Of a stretch of 17,644 bases of DNA, positions 9,601 to 16,378 are shown in pieces. Every line of letters starts with the position of its first letter. Positions within the stretch are counted from its first letter, which is position 1. A program made the translations under genes and the position numbers. The stretch comes from JBLHUT01 sp047629975. GTDB lineage: Bacteria; Pseudomonadota; Alphaproteobacteria; Rhodobacterales; Rhodobacteraceae. Location: assembly GCA_047629975.1 (NCBI GenBank), contig JBLHUT010000039.1, positions 1-17,644 on the forward strand, given 5' to 3'. The notes under the pieces are model-generated. The model was not told the origin of the DNA. It saw only the letters and a program-made list of their open reading frames with translations, and did not search any database.

Positions 9601-10056
9601 TTGCTTGAACACCTGCCGCCCCACCCCCGGTCCGACTGGCCCGCTCTTGCCGCGCAGATTGCACCGCTTGACCCCGGTCTTTTGCCCGAGGCCGAAGCCG
9701 TTCTGGCAGACCCTGTTCTCGCGCCGCTGTTTGCAGACGGCACATTGGCCGAGGTCGATATCACTGCATACCTTCCGCTGACCGAGCGTCCGCTTTACGG
9801 CATGATTGACCGATTGATCATCGCGCACGATCACGTTCTGGCCGTCGACTACAAATCAAATGCGCTGGTGCCCGCCACACCCAACGAAACCCCCGAGGGG
9901 CTTTTGCGCCAAATGGGCGCCTATGCTGCCGCGCTTGCGTGTATCTATCCCGACAAACGGATCGACACCGCTATCTTGTGGACACGCACCGCCACGCTGA
10001 TGCCGCTGCCCCACGCTTTGGTGACTTCGGCGTTCCAAAACGCCCCGCCACCTTGA
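6685..10056 (+). CDS. addA: AddA, double-strand break repair helicase-nuclease subunit
   Basis: This UvrD/RecB-type superfamily 1 helicase with a C-terminal nuclease has 1123 residues. In order: Walker A ANAGSGKT (Lys31), motif Ia LTYTKAAASEM, IQTIHSFC, Walker B LVDEAQDTSP (Asp391, Glu392), motif III VVGDKKQSIYSFQGADP, motif IV HSFRSADAIL, motif V VMTVHGAKGLEAP and motif VI RLLYVAMTRAEQW. The RecB-type nuclease follows with LLHRLLEH (His971), MIDRL (Asp1042) and VDYKSN (Asp1055, Lys1057). All motor and nuclease residues are present, so it should be active. The start at 6685 forms an ATGA overlap with addB and has an AGAAGG ribosome binding site at 6672-6677. The in-frame ATG at 6640 lies inside addB and is not needed by the family alignment. 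AddA supplies the translocating motor for the complex. Confidence 0.97.
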   Translation: MTRIDDATRAQIDAADPLSSTWLSANAGSGKTRVLTNRVARLLLRKVPPQSILCLTYTKAAASEMQNRLFARLGEWAMMEDSALVSALTELGTDQALTPELLNDARRLFARAIETPGGLKIQTIHSFCAALLRRFPLEARVPPSFTEMDDRAAETLRTEVLDHLAQTVPDIFATCAAYVGDVDMSQITAEITKHSEAFATPLDWDATARLFSLPPGYTQATLNGSVFLGSERALFQSIIPVMRASSQSSNTKIADKLAAITRFDHTDLATLEDILLTGSGAKEPFTAKIGSLPTIACRAAMPDHIDALNALMARVEAAREDRLSLLSTQRTHALYTFAGHFLPEYQRRKALHGLLDFDDLIVQARDLLTQPGVAQWVLYKIDGGIDHVLVDEAQDTSPVQWEVIRLLTQEFAAGETARSDTPRTVFVVGDKKQSIYSFQGADPDRFDEMRQAFAARLQAAKDYLEERELRHSFRSADAILRLVDEVFKGAPAGLGPVNHIPFHTQLPGRVDLWPLVEPETDSTQDDWEQPQDMIGETHHHRRLAKSIATEIIRLKQHEVLWQIKNGEKVARPITEGDVLILVQGRTSGLFHEIIRACKEAELEIAGADRLKIGGELAVKDILAVLAFLATPEDNLSLACALRSPLFGWDEAQLYDLAAGRTQPYLWQILRNRKETATDTVSILQALLDAADFLRPYDLIDRLLLRYNGRHNLIARLGPEAQDGIDAVLSQALQYEQSEPPSLTGFLSWMETGEVEIKRQADSAGNRLRVMTVHGAKGLEAPIVILPDTADKPNTVRAELLPDKNGHVLWKTNAEAAPLTIKALREAAQEKQLEERQRLLYVAMTRAEQWLIVAAAGTVKEAKDSWYHQIETAMDTAGPIQLERPDGTGKRLQTIDWPTSPQTVTTHDTQAPAPSFAKSGTLPTWTSTALAAPPRPVQTFAPSDLGGAKVLAGTSDDALDVEAAMERGNLLHRLLEHLPPHPRSDWPALAAQIAPLDPGLLPEAEAVLADPVLAPLFADGTLAEVDITAYLPLTERPLYGMIDRLIIAHDHVLAVDYKSNALVPATPNETPEGLLRQMGAYAAALACIYPDKRIDTAILWTRTATLMPLPHALVTSAFQNAPPP

Positions 10057-10081
10057 CGATGACCCGCACCCTGCATAGGTT
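10053..10081 (+). promoter_or_regulatory. Possible promoter of trxA
   Basis: TTGACG (10053-10058, five of six to TTGACA) and TAGGTT (10076-10081, three of six) are 17 bases apart, the ideal spacing. The -35 overlaps the addA stop codon (10054-10056). It would let thioredoxin be made at a level independent of the long low-expression addBA transcript. Based on consensus matching alone. Confidence 0.35.
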
Positions 10082-10141
10082 ATGCACCCGACACCCGCCA
10101 ACACCCGAGCGCCCCAAAACATGACTCCAAGGAGAGCGAAC

Positions 10142-10462
10142 ATGGCCACCGTAGCCGTAACCGACGATACATTTGAAGCCGAAGTCATTGCCTCCAAACT
10201 GCCCGTTGTGGTGGATTTCTGGGCCGAGTGGTGCGGCCCCTGCAAGCAAATCGGCCCCGCACTTGAGGAATTGTCCGAAGAGATGGCCGCAACTGTCAAA
10301 ATCGTAAAGATCAACGTCGACGAAAACCCCAACTCTCCGGCCAGTGTCGGCGTGCGCGGTATTCCGGCGCTGTTTCTCTACAAAGACGGCAAGATTATCT
10401 CGAACAAAACCGGCGCTGCCCCCAAGGCGGCTCTGGAAAGCTGGATCAAAGGCGCCATCTGA
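10142..10462 (+). CDS. trxA: Thioredoxin 1
   Basis: This 106-residue cytoplasmic dithiol oxidoreductase keeps protein thiols reduced with NADPH and thioredoxin reductase. It serves ribonucleotide reductase and methionine sulfoxide reductase, among others. The active site is WCGPC (Trp30, Cys31, Cys34) in FWAEWCGPCKQI. The cis-proline loop is seen in GVRGIPALFLYKDGK. No signal peptide is present. The start at 10142 is fixed by AAGGAG at 10129-10134 with 7-base spacing; an in-frame ATG at 10082 has no such site and would add a non-thioredoxin tail. The gene stands 85 bases after addA and is closed by a strong terminator, so it can be a monocistronic unit or the end of the upstream operon. TrxA downstream of AddA is a common alphaproteobacterial neighbourhood as I recall. 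Confidence 0.97.
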   Translation: MATVAVTDDTFEAEVIASKLPVVVDFWAEWCGPCKQIGPALEELSEEMAATVKIVKINVDENPNSPASVGVRGIPALFLYKDGKIISNKTGAAPKAALESWIKGAI

Positions 10463-10464
10463 TT

Positions 10465-10520
10465 GCGCTGAGCAGCGCGCACAAACCTGACGACGGGCGC
10501 CTCGCAAGGGCGCCCTTTTT
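10465..10520 (+). terminator. Intrinsic terminator after trxA, with a leading hairpin
   Basis: A perfect 7-base-pair GC stem, GGGCGCC (10495-10501) with GGCGCCC (10509-10515) and a 7-base loop, is followed at once by TTTTT (10516-10520). A smaller hairpin, GCGCT/AGCGC with loop GAGC (10465-10478), starts two bases after the trxA stop. Together they should separate trxA from the hslVU promoter just downstream. Confidence 0.85.
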
Positions 10521-10531
10521 CATGCCCGACC

Positions 10532-10560
10532 CTTGAGCCTGCGCTTCGGGACGTCCATAT
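10532..10560 (+). promoter_or_regulatory. Sigma-32 (RpoH)-like heat-shock promoter of hslVU
   Basis: CTTGAG (10532-10537) is followed after 17 bases by CCATAT (10555-10560). This resembles the CTTGAA / C-rich -10 pattern of alphaproteobacterial RpoH promoters. It sits 12 bases after the trxA terminator and ahead of the classic heat-shock protease genes. Transcription would start near 10567, downstream of an ATG at 10559, which therefore cannot be the hslV start. Pattern match plus known heat-shock control of hslVU; not measured here. Confidence 0.6.
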
Positions 10561-10585
10561 GTCCCTTAACGCGAAAGGTATTTGC

Positions 10586-11140
10586 ATGACGGACAACAGT
10601 TTTCCCGGCTGGCACGGAACCACGATCATCGGCGTCAAGAAGGACGGCAAGGTCGTCGTGGCCGGTGATGGACAGGTCTCGCTTGGCCAGACCGTAATCA
10701 AGGGCACGGCCCGCAAAGTGCGCCGCCTGTCGCCGGGCGGGCACGACGTGGTTGCCGGTTTTGCCGGATCCACCGCCGATGCCTTTACCCTGCTTGAGCG
10801 GCTTGAAGCCAAGCTCGAGGCGACCCCGGGTCAACTGGCGCGCGCCAGCGTCGAGTTGGCAAAGGACTGGCGCACTGACAAATACCTCCAGAAACTCGAG
10901 GCAATGCTGATTGTGACCGACGGCAAAGAGCTGTTGATCATCACCGGCGCCGGTGACGTTCTGGAACCCGAACACGGGATTGCCGCAATCGGATCAGGTG
11001 GCAATTTTGCTCTCGCCGCCGCTCGTGGTTTGCTTGAAACCGATTTCGACGCCGAAACCGTCGCCCGCAAGGCCATGGCCATCGCTGCTGACATCTGCGT
11101 GTATACCAACGGCAATCTGACCATCGAAACCATCGGCTAA
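10586..11140 (+). CDS. hslV: HslV (ClpQ), peptidase subunit of the HslUV protease
   Basis: HslV forms a double hexameric ring of N-terminal threonine peptidases, related to proteasome beta subunits. It degrades unfolded proteins fed to it by the HslU ATPase. The 184-residue protein begins with an 11-residue extension, and Gly11-Thr12-Thr13 in HGTTIIGVKK marks the processing site, so Thr12 is the predicted nucleophile after self-cleavage. VVVAGDGQVSLGQ and GTARKVRRL are family hallmarks, and GSGGNFALAAAR lies in the C-terminal half. The start at 10586 is supported by AAAGG at 10574-10578 with 7-base spacing and by the promoter position; the in-frame ATG at 10559 lies within the predicted -10. 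It is the first gene of a two-gene operon with hslU, 54 bases away, and is probably heat-induced. Confidence 0.96.
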   Translation: MTDNSFPGWHGTTIIGVKKDGKVVVAGDGQVSLGQTVIKGTARKVRRLSPGGHDVVAGFAGSTADAFTLLERLEAKLEATPGQLARASVELAKDWRTDKYLQKLEAMLIVTDGKELLIITGAGDVLEPEHGIAAIGSGGNFALAAARGLLETDFDAETVARKAMAIAADICVYTNGNLTIETIG

Positions 11141-11194
11141 AGGCCACCAAGCCGCGCACGCCTGCCGCGCGATGGCTTCAACCAAGGACCCCGC

Positions 11195-12505
11195 ATGACC
11201 GACCTGACCCCCCGCGAAATCGTCTCGGAGCTTGACCGCTTCATCATCGGCCAAAGTGACGCCAAACGGGCCGTTGCCGTGGCATTGCGCAACCGGTGGC
11301 GGCGCAACCGGCTGGGCGATGATATTCGCGACGAGGTCTATCCAAAAAACATCCTGATGATCGGCCCGACAGGTGTAGGCAAAACCGAGATCTCCCGCAG
11401 GCTGGCAAAACTTGCCAACGCGCCTTTTATCAAGGTCGAAGCCACCAAATTCACCGAAGTCGGCTATGTCGGGCGCGACGTGGAACAGATCATCCGTGAC
11501 CTTACCGACATTGCCCTGACCCAGACCCGCGACCTGATGCGCGAGGACGTCAAGGCGCGCGCCCATGCCGCCGCCGAGGAGCGCGTCCTCGAGGCCATCG
11601 CCGGCACCGACGCCCGCGACAAGACCCGCGACATGTTCCGCCGCAAACTCAAAAGCGGCGAGTTGGATGACACAATCATCGAGCTTGAAATCGCAGACAC
11701 CTCGAACCCGATGCAGGGCATGGAAATCCCCGGCCAACCCGGCGCAGGACAGATGGGCGGCATGAATCTCGGGGATATTTTCGGCAAAGCCTTCGGCACA
11801 CGCACCACCCGCAAGCGACTGACGGTGGCTAAATCTTATGAAATCCTGATCGGCGAAGAAGCCGACAAGTTGCTCGACGACGAGGCCGTGACCCGTGCAG
11901 CCCTTGAAAACGTTGCCGAAAACGGCATCGTATTTCTGGATGAAATCGACAAGGTCTGCGCCCGCTCTGATGCACGCGGCGCCGATGTTTCCCGCGAGGG
12001 GGTACAGCGCGACCTGCTGCCATTGATCGAAGGCACGGTCGTAAGCACCAAACACGGGCCAGTCAAAACGGACCATATCCTGTTTATCGCCTCGGGCGCA
12101 TTTCACACCGCCAAGCCCTCGGATCTTTTGCCTGAACTTCAGGGTCGCCTGCCGATCCGGGTTGAACTGCGCGCCCTTACCGAAGAAGATTTCGTGCGCA
12201 TCCTGACCGAAACCGACAACGCACTGACCTTGCAATACACCGCGCTGATGGGCACCGAACAGGTCACCGTCAGCTTCACCGAAGACGGCATCGCCGCCCT
12301 TGCCCGCATCGCCGCAGAGGTTAACCAATCGGTTGAAAACATCGGTGCGCGGCGGCTTTACACCGTCATGGAGCGCGTTTTCGAAGAGCTCAGCTTTACC
12401 GCCCCTGACCGGGCCGGCGACAGTGTCGAGGTAAACGCCGCCTTTGTGGAAAAAAACCTTGGCGCATTGGCAAGGTCCGCCGATCTGAGCCGCTATGTTC
12501 TTTAG
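11195..12505 (+). CDS. hslU: HslU (ClpY), ATPase subunit of the HslUV protease
   Basis: This AAA+ unfoldase hexamer recognises substrates, unfolds them with ATP and threads them into HslV. The 436-residue length is typical. N-terminal TPREIVSELDRFIIGQ is the family signature. Walker A is GPTGVGKTE (Lys63), GYVGRD forms the substrate-gripping pore loop, and Walker B is VFLDEIDK (Asp249, Glu250). The intermediate I-domain lies between Walker A and B, roughly residues 110-230, and contains a Gly/Met-rich stretch (PGQPGAGQMGGMNLG). Sensor and arginine-finger region is around ELQGRLPIRVEL. The protein ends SRYVL, a hydrophobic tail of the kind that inserts into HslV to activate it. AAGGA at 11184-11188 gives 6-base spacing to the ATG. 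Confidence 0.97.
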   Translation: MTDLTPREIVSELDRFIIGQSDAKRAVAVALRNRWRRNRLGDDIRDEVYPKNILMIGPTGVGKTEISRRLAKLANAPFIKVEATKFTEVGYVGRDVEQIIRDLTDIALTQTRDLMREDVKARAHAAAEERVLEAIAGTDARDKTRDMFRRKLKSGELDDTIIELEIADTSNPMQGMEIPGQPGAGQMGGMNLGDIFGKAFGTRTTRKRLTVAKSYEILIGEEADKLLDDEAVTRAALENVAENGIVFLDEIDKVCARSDARGADVSREGVQRDLLPLIEGTVVSTKHGPVKTDHILFIASGAFHTAKPSDLLPELQGRLPIRVELRALTEEDFVRILTETDNALTLQYTALMGTEQVTVSFTEDGIAALARIAAEVNQSVENIGARRLYTVMERVFEELSFTAPDRAGDSVEVNAAFVEKNLGALARSADLSRYVL

Positions 12506-12589
12506 GGATCCAGTTGTTTAACGCCTCAGATCCGTTTGCCTGCATTCAGTGTCTGGTCAGCCCTCGTATCAATGGATAGCATCCCGCTC

Positions 12590-13735
12590 ATGCGATTGCT
12601 TTTTCTCCTTTTGATTTCGTTGTCTGCCTGCACACCGCGGGCGAACCTTGATCTTGTACCCGATCCACTGCTTGTGGGTCGCCAGCAAGAGGTATTTGTC
12701 GGCTCGACCCGAACGTACCTGCCCGAAGACCAAGATTTCGGCCCCTACCAGCGCGGTGAACTCAGCTATGCCCGCTACACGATTTCGTTGCCGCCTGTGC
12801 ACCAACAAGGGCGCATCGAATTGCCCGGTCGCGCTACGCCCGATCCGGGCCTGCATATGGTGGCAACCGCGCGCAGCATCCTTGACGCGGCGCAATTCAA
12901 GGCACAATTGGCCAGAACCCTGCGCCAAGGCAACAACGAGGCCGTGGTCTATGTCCACGGCTTCAACAACACGCTGGGCGACGGTGTTTTACGTCTGTCA
13001 CAAATGACCAACGACCTCGGGCTTAGCGGAACACCCGTCAGTTATTCATGGCCCTCTGCCGGCAACCCGCTGAACTATGCCTATGATCGCGACAGCGCGC
13101 TTTTTGCCCGCGACGGGCTAGAGGCGTTGTTGAACGATATCGCCTCGTCCGGTTCCAAAAATATCCTGCTGGTGGCCCATTCCATGGGTTCATTGCTAAC
13201 GATGGAGACTTTGCGCCAACTGAGCATCGCCAAAAACACAAAGGTGTTGTCGCGCATTCGCGGCATCGTGCTGATCTCGCCGGATATCGACGTGGAGCTG
13301 TTTCATCAACAAGCGACACGGATCGGCACCCTGCCCCAGCCCTTTATCGTCTTTACCTCGGAGCGCGACAGGGCCTTGCAGCTTTCGGCGCGCCTGACCG
13401 GTCAGGCCGATCGGCTTGGTACGCTTAGAAACCTTGATGCAGTGGCCGATCTGAAGGTCACATTCTTTGATGTCACCCAATTCGATTCAGATGCCGACAG
13501 CTCGGGACATTTCGTTGCCGGCTCGTCGCCTACCTTGTTGCGAATTCTGGGGCAGCTTGGCAATCTTGATGCCGCCTTCCAACGCGAGGCCACGGCCCGA
13601 ACCGGCCTGCTGCCGGGGACTGTGCTGACCGTACAAAACGCCACGCAAATCATCCTGTCGCCTGTCACCGTCCTGAGCACCCTGACCCTACCCACCACCG
13701 ACACAGCCGCCGCAAACACCAGCCCAAGCCAGTAG
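12590..13735 (+). CDS. Predicted lipoprotein, DUF900-type alpha/beta hydrolase
   Basis: From ATG 12590 the protein has 381 residues and starts with a very short lipoprotein signal peptide, MRLLFLLLISLSAC, whose LSAC lipobox puts Cys14 at the lipidation site. A DUF900-type alpha/beta hydrolase fold follows: VYVHGFNNT holds the oxyanion strand and turn, SYSWPSAG is typical of the family, VAHSMGS carries the nucleophile Ser198, ERD has the likely acid Asp260, and SSGHF the likely His307. The last 25 or so residues are Thr/Pro/Ala-rich and low in complexity. Upstream in-frame ATGs at 12536 and 12572 would put extra residues before the signal peptide; none of the three has a good ribosome binding site. 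Substrate unknown; an esterase or lipase-like envelope role is inferred. It lies 84 bases after hslU on the same strand and may be read from it. Confidence 0.8.
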   Translation: MRLLFLLLISLSACTPRANLDLVPDPLLVGRQQEVFVGSTRTYLPEDQDFGPYQRGELSYARYTISLPPVHQQGRIELPGRATPDPGLHMVATARSILDAAQFKAQLARTLRQGNNEAVVYVHGFNNTLGDGVLRLSQMTNDLGLSGTPVSYSWPSAGNPLNYAYDRDSALFARDGLEALLNDIASSGSKNILLVAHSMGSLLTMETLRQLSIAKNTKVLSRIRGIVLISPDIDVELFHQQATRIGTLPQPFIVFTSERDRALQLSARLTGQADRLGTLRNLDAVADLKVTFFDVTQFDSDADSSGHFVAGSSPTLLRILGQLGNLDAAFQREATARTGLLPGTVLTVQNATQIILSPVTVLSTLTLPTTDTAAANTSPSQ

Positions 13736-13804
13736 ACACAGCCACCGACACATCCCGGCCACGCCCCGTTCGCGCTCCGTTCGCACCATGAAAGCCATTT
13801 TCCG

Positions 13805-15022
13805 ATGCTGAATTTCCTACGCTCGAACGCACCGTGGCTGTCAGCCGGGGCATTGCTGACTTTCATTTCCAGTTTTGGACAGACCTTTTTTATCTCGATC
13901 TTTGCGGGCCACATAAAATCGGATTTTGCACTTTCAGATGGCGAATGGGGCCTGATTTACACCACAGGGACCGCGGCCTCGGCGCTTGTGATGGTCTGGG
14001 CCGGAGGCCTGACCGACCGGTTCAGGGTTCGGGCACTGGCGGTTGTTATCCTGCCACTTCTGGCACTGGCCTGTCTGGGCATGGCGACAGCACCGGCCGC
14101 ATGGGCCTTGCCCTTTGTGATTTTCGCTTTGCGATTCACCGGACAGGGCATGCTCAGCCACATTGCAACCGTTGCCATGGCACGCTGGTTTGTGGCGACC
14201 CGCGGCAAAGCGCTGTCGATCGCGACACTTGGATTTGCGATCGGGGAATCGTTGCTGCCGCTGCTGTTTGTGGCGTTGATGACACTGTTTCACTGGCAGC
14301 TTTTATGGGTTGGTGCGGCGGGTGTGGCCCTGTTGGCCTTGCCCGTGGTCTGGCGGTTACTGCGCGCCGAGCGGACCCCGCAATCTGTCGCCCACTCCTC
14401 GATGACGCTTGGCATGAGCAACATGCACTGGACCCGGCGTCAGGTTCTCCGGCACTGGTTGTTCTGGCTGATGGTTCCGGCCTTGCTTGGGCCATCGGCC
14501 TTTGTCACCGCGTTTTTCTTTCAACAGGTGCATCTGGCAGAGGTAAAGGAACTGTCGCACGTGGCTTTCGTGGCACTCTTTCCACTGTACACACTCAGCG
14601 GGATCATCGCGATGATTGCATCGGGGCTTGCCATTGACCGCTTTGGCACGGCCACATTGATGCCACTCAGCCTGCTTCCACTGGCCGCTGGCTTTGCCGT
14701 CCTGTCACAAACCAGCGGCGTGCCGGGGCTTGCTGTCGGCTTGATGCTGATGGGGGTGACCATCGGGGCCAATGCCACCCTGCCCGCGGCATTCTGGGCA
14801 GAGTTCTATGGCTCGGCACATCTTGGCGCGATCAAAGCGATGGCAACGGCGATTATGGTGCTTGGCTCGGCGATCGGTCCGGGCGTAACAGGGCTGTTGA
14901 TCGACGCGGGTGTAGACTTTGACAAACAGATGCTGGGGATAACCGTGTATTTCGTGATTGCATCGGCCATGGTCGGCGTCGGTATCAGCCGCTCGCGTAA
15001 ACTGCTATCGCACGCGGCGTAG
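13805..15022 (+). CDS. Major facilitator superfamily transporter
   Basis: This is a 405-residue inner-membrane secondary transporter with about 12 hydrophobic helices in two halves. The halves are joined by a polar loop around residues 185-215 (AERTPQSVAHSS to MHWTRRQVLRHW). MFS motif A is present between helices 2 and 3 (GGLTDRFRVRA), and its degenerate repeat in the second half is GLAIDRFGTATL. Both point to a symporter or antiporter that uses the proton gradient. No feature tells the substrate. The ribosome binding site is weak. The 69-base gap from the hydrolase gene has no clear terminator, so co-transcription is possible. The 3' end overlaps the convergent Smr-domain gene by 18 bases. 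Confidence 0.85.
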   Translation: MLNFLRSNAPWLSAGALLTFISSFGQTFFISIFAGHIKSDFALSDGEWGLIYTTGTAASALVMVWAGGLTDRFRVRALAVVILPLLALACLGMATAPAAWALPFVIFALRFTGQGMLSHIATVAMARWFVATRGKALSIATLGFAIGESLLPLLFVALMTLFHWQLLWVGAAGVALLALPVVWRLLRAERTPQSVAHSSMTLGMSNMHWTRRQVLRHWLFWLMVPALLGPSAFVTAFFFQQVHLAEVKELSHVAFVALFPLYTLSGIIAMIASGLAIDRFGTATLMPLSLLPLAAGFAVLSQTSGVPGLAVGLMLMGVTIGANATLPAAFWAEFYGSAHLGAIKAMATAIMVLGSAIGPGVTGLLIDAGVDFDKQMLGITVYFVIASAMVGVGISRSRKLLSHAA

Positions 15023-15601
15023 ATAGACGTAATACGCACCACCCCCGCCGTGTTTCAGATGGGCCTGCGTGATTTGCATCACCATCGGCGCAAGCGGCAT
15101 CATCCGCAGCCAGTCGGGCACCTGATGGCGCAGAATGCCCCGCTTTGTCGGAATTGGCCCGCCTTCGTCGCGGTCCTTTCCCTTGCCGGTGATCACAAGG
15201 ACCAACCGCTTGCCATCCCCGTGGGCACTCAGAATAAAGTTGTTCAGCGCCACATGCGCGCGCGCCAAAGTCATCCCGTGCAGGTCGATCCGCCCCTCGG
15301 GGGCTAGCTTGCCCCGCTTGAGCCGCGTGAATGCCTTGCGGTCCATGTTAAGGTGCGTGTCCCCGACGGGCGGCGGAGCATAGCTGACCCTTGCGGAGGG
15401 TTTTGACGCAATACCCGCGCCAACCTCGAAGGATCGCAACAAATCAGGCTCGGGGGCCGACACCATCTGTGGCATCTCGCCGGCACGGGCCACGACAATC
15501 GCCCGTACCTTGTCGTGGCGCATGGGCACCGCAGTTGCGGCGACCTGCTTCCACAACTCTTTCTCGTCATTGCGCAATCCGCGCGGTTTCCGGCGATTCA
15601 T
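15005..15601 (-). CDS. Smr-domain protein (MutS2 C-terminal-like putative endonuclease)
   Basis: This 198-residue cytoplasmic protein has a basic N-terminal tail (MNRRKPRGLRNDEKELW), a variable linker to about residue 100, and a C-terminal Smr domain. The domain is shown by IDLHGMT (105-111, the LDxHG motif) and VITGKGKD (TGKG at 138-141, the HGxG-type loop). A Gly-rich GGGGAYYVYLRR ends the protein. Smr domains of MutS2 and stand-alone proteins nick branched DNA or cleave RNA, including stalled-ribosome mRNA in some bacteria; which applies here is not known. Tail-to-tail overlap of 18 bases with the MFS gene. It follows the Tim44-like gene at 72 bases on the same strand and is probably co-transcribed. 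The frame stays open upstream to the preceding stop but has no other ATG or GTG start. Confidence 0.88.
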   Translation of the reverse strand: MNRRKPRGLRNDEKELWKQVAATAVPMRHDKVRAIVVARAGEMPQMVSAPEPDLLRSFEVGAGIASKPSARVSYAPPPVGDTHLNMDRKAFTRLKRGKLAPEGRIDLHGMTLARAHVALNNFILSAHGDGKRLVLVITGKGKDRDEGGPIPTKRGILRHQVPDWLRMMPLAPMVMQITQAHLKHGGGGAYYVYLRRVR

Positions 15602-15673
15602 CGCCCTAGGCCAGCACGGTAGACAGCATGGACTCCGGGCCAGCGGCCGGGGCCACTCCCCGAAGTGCCCGGA
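15602..15673 (-). other. Gap between Tim44-like and Smr genes; possible scar of a lost gene
   Basis: On the minus strand the Tim44-like stop overlaps an ATG in ATGA (15677-15674), beginning a 23-codon frame MIRALRGVAPAAG... that ends at a TAG. In a different frame, a TGA overlaps the Smr start, again as ATGA (15601-15598). Two coupled-translation junctions around 72 bases suggest that a full gene once sat here. In related Rhodobacteraceae, as I recall, murein transglycosylase mltA occupies this place. The remaining peptide is too short to identify. Confidence 0.3.
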
Positions 15674-16342
15674 TCATTCGCCTGTCGCGACAAGTTGCCA
15701 GTTCGGATTACCCGTGCCCATCTTGCGCGCAAAGCTCCAGGTATCACGCTGCTTCTTGATCTCGTTCGGGTTACCCTCGACGATCTGACGCTCCGCATCG
15801 CGCACCACAGATGTCAATTCTGCGGTAAAGCGCACGGTAATCTCGCCTTCGCGGGTATTGCGGTCAAACGTTGCCCCCATCAACGACACTTCGCCGACGC
15901 CGATAAAGTTAGCCTCGATCGTCAGGCCCTGATCCTCGCGCGCAGAGACAACATCGATGAATGTCTGATAAACGTCCTCTCCGAGGAAAGGTTTTATCTC
16001 GTCAAGCTCACCATGCTCGAACGCCATGAGAATCATCTCATACGCTCCCTTGGCGCCCGAAAGGAACTCGGTCACGTTAAAGTCCGGCTCCGCCCCCTTC
16101 ATACGCGCAAGCGCATCAGCGGTATCAGAGCCTTCTTTGGCATGATCGGTAATATCATGGTCCACGCCACCTTCGATGACTTCAAAGCCTCGACGTGCAC
16201 GGGTTGCGGGATCTTCTGTTTCCGGCTTGGGCACCGAAGGCTTTTCAAAGCCTTCACGGGTGCCGAGAACAGACTTCAGACGCAGGATCAGGAAAAGTGC
16301 GATCCCGGCCAGGACCAAAAGTTGGATTATGGCAGCGTTCAT
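15674..16342 (-). CDS. Tim44/TimA-family membrane-anchored putative adaptor protein
   Basis: This 222-residue protein has one N-terminal transmembrane helix (about residues 4-21, AIIQLLVLAGIALFLILRL), then a charged linker rich in Glu, Arg and Pro (about 28-75). A C-terminal Tim44-like domain follows, including FNVTEFLSGAKGAYEMIL and a beta-rich end (NFIGVGEVSLMGATFD, ITVRFTAEL). Mitochondrial Tim44 tethers Hsp70 to the import channel; bacterial relatives are anchored in the inner membrane facing the cytoplasm and their role is unsettled. Proximity to fxsA and secB, an export chaperone, fits a membrane or translocation job but does not prove one. GAGGA four bases before the ATG supports the start. 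It is transcribed divergently from fxsA across 108 bases. Confidence 0.85.
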   Translation of the reverse strand: MNAAIIQLLVLAGIALFLILRLKSVLGTREGFEKPSVPKPETEDPATRARRGFEVIEGGVDHDITDHAKEGSDTADALARMKGAEPDFNVTEFLSGAKGAYEMILMAFEHGELDEIKPFLGEDVYQTFIDVVSAREDQGLTIEANFIGVGEVSLMGATFDRNTREGEITVRFTAELTSVVRDAERQIVEGNPNEIKKQRDTWSFARKMGTGNPNWQLVATGE

Positions 16343-16378
16343 TTAGTCCTCATTTCACGGCAGGGTTGGTTTCTGTGA

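Noticed and set aside
8818..9834. Long minus-strand open frame (338 residues) inside addA
   Set aside because: Antisense to conserved helicase and nuclease motifs; composition (Gly, Arg, Cys-rich) is that of a shadow frame.
10994..12328. 444-residue minus-strand open frame opposite hslV-hslU
   Set aside because: Although long, it is exactly opposite hslU codons with high GC third positions, which suppresses antisense stops; no domain seen.
15598..15798. 66-residue minus-strand frame ending at the Smr start as a gene
   Set aside because: Most of it lies inside the Tim44-like gene in another frame and is Arg/Ser-rich; only its tail is discussed as a possible deletion scar.
15665..16378. 237-residue plus-strand frame opposite the Tim44-like gene
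   Set aside because: The minus strand has a transmembrane helix, a ribosome binding site and family-like sequence; the plus frame has none.
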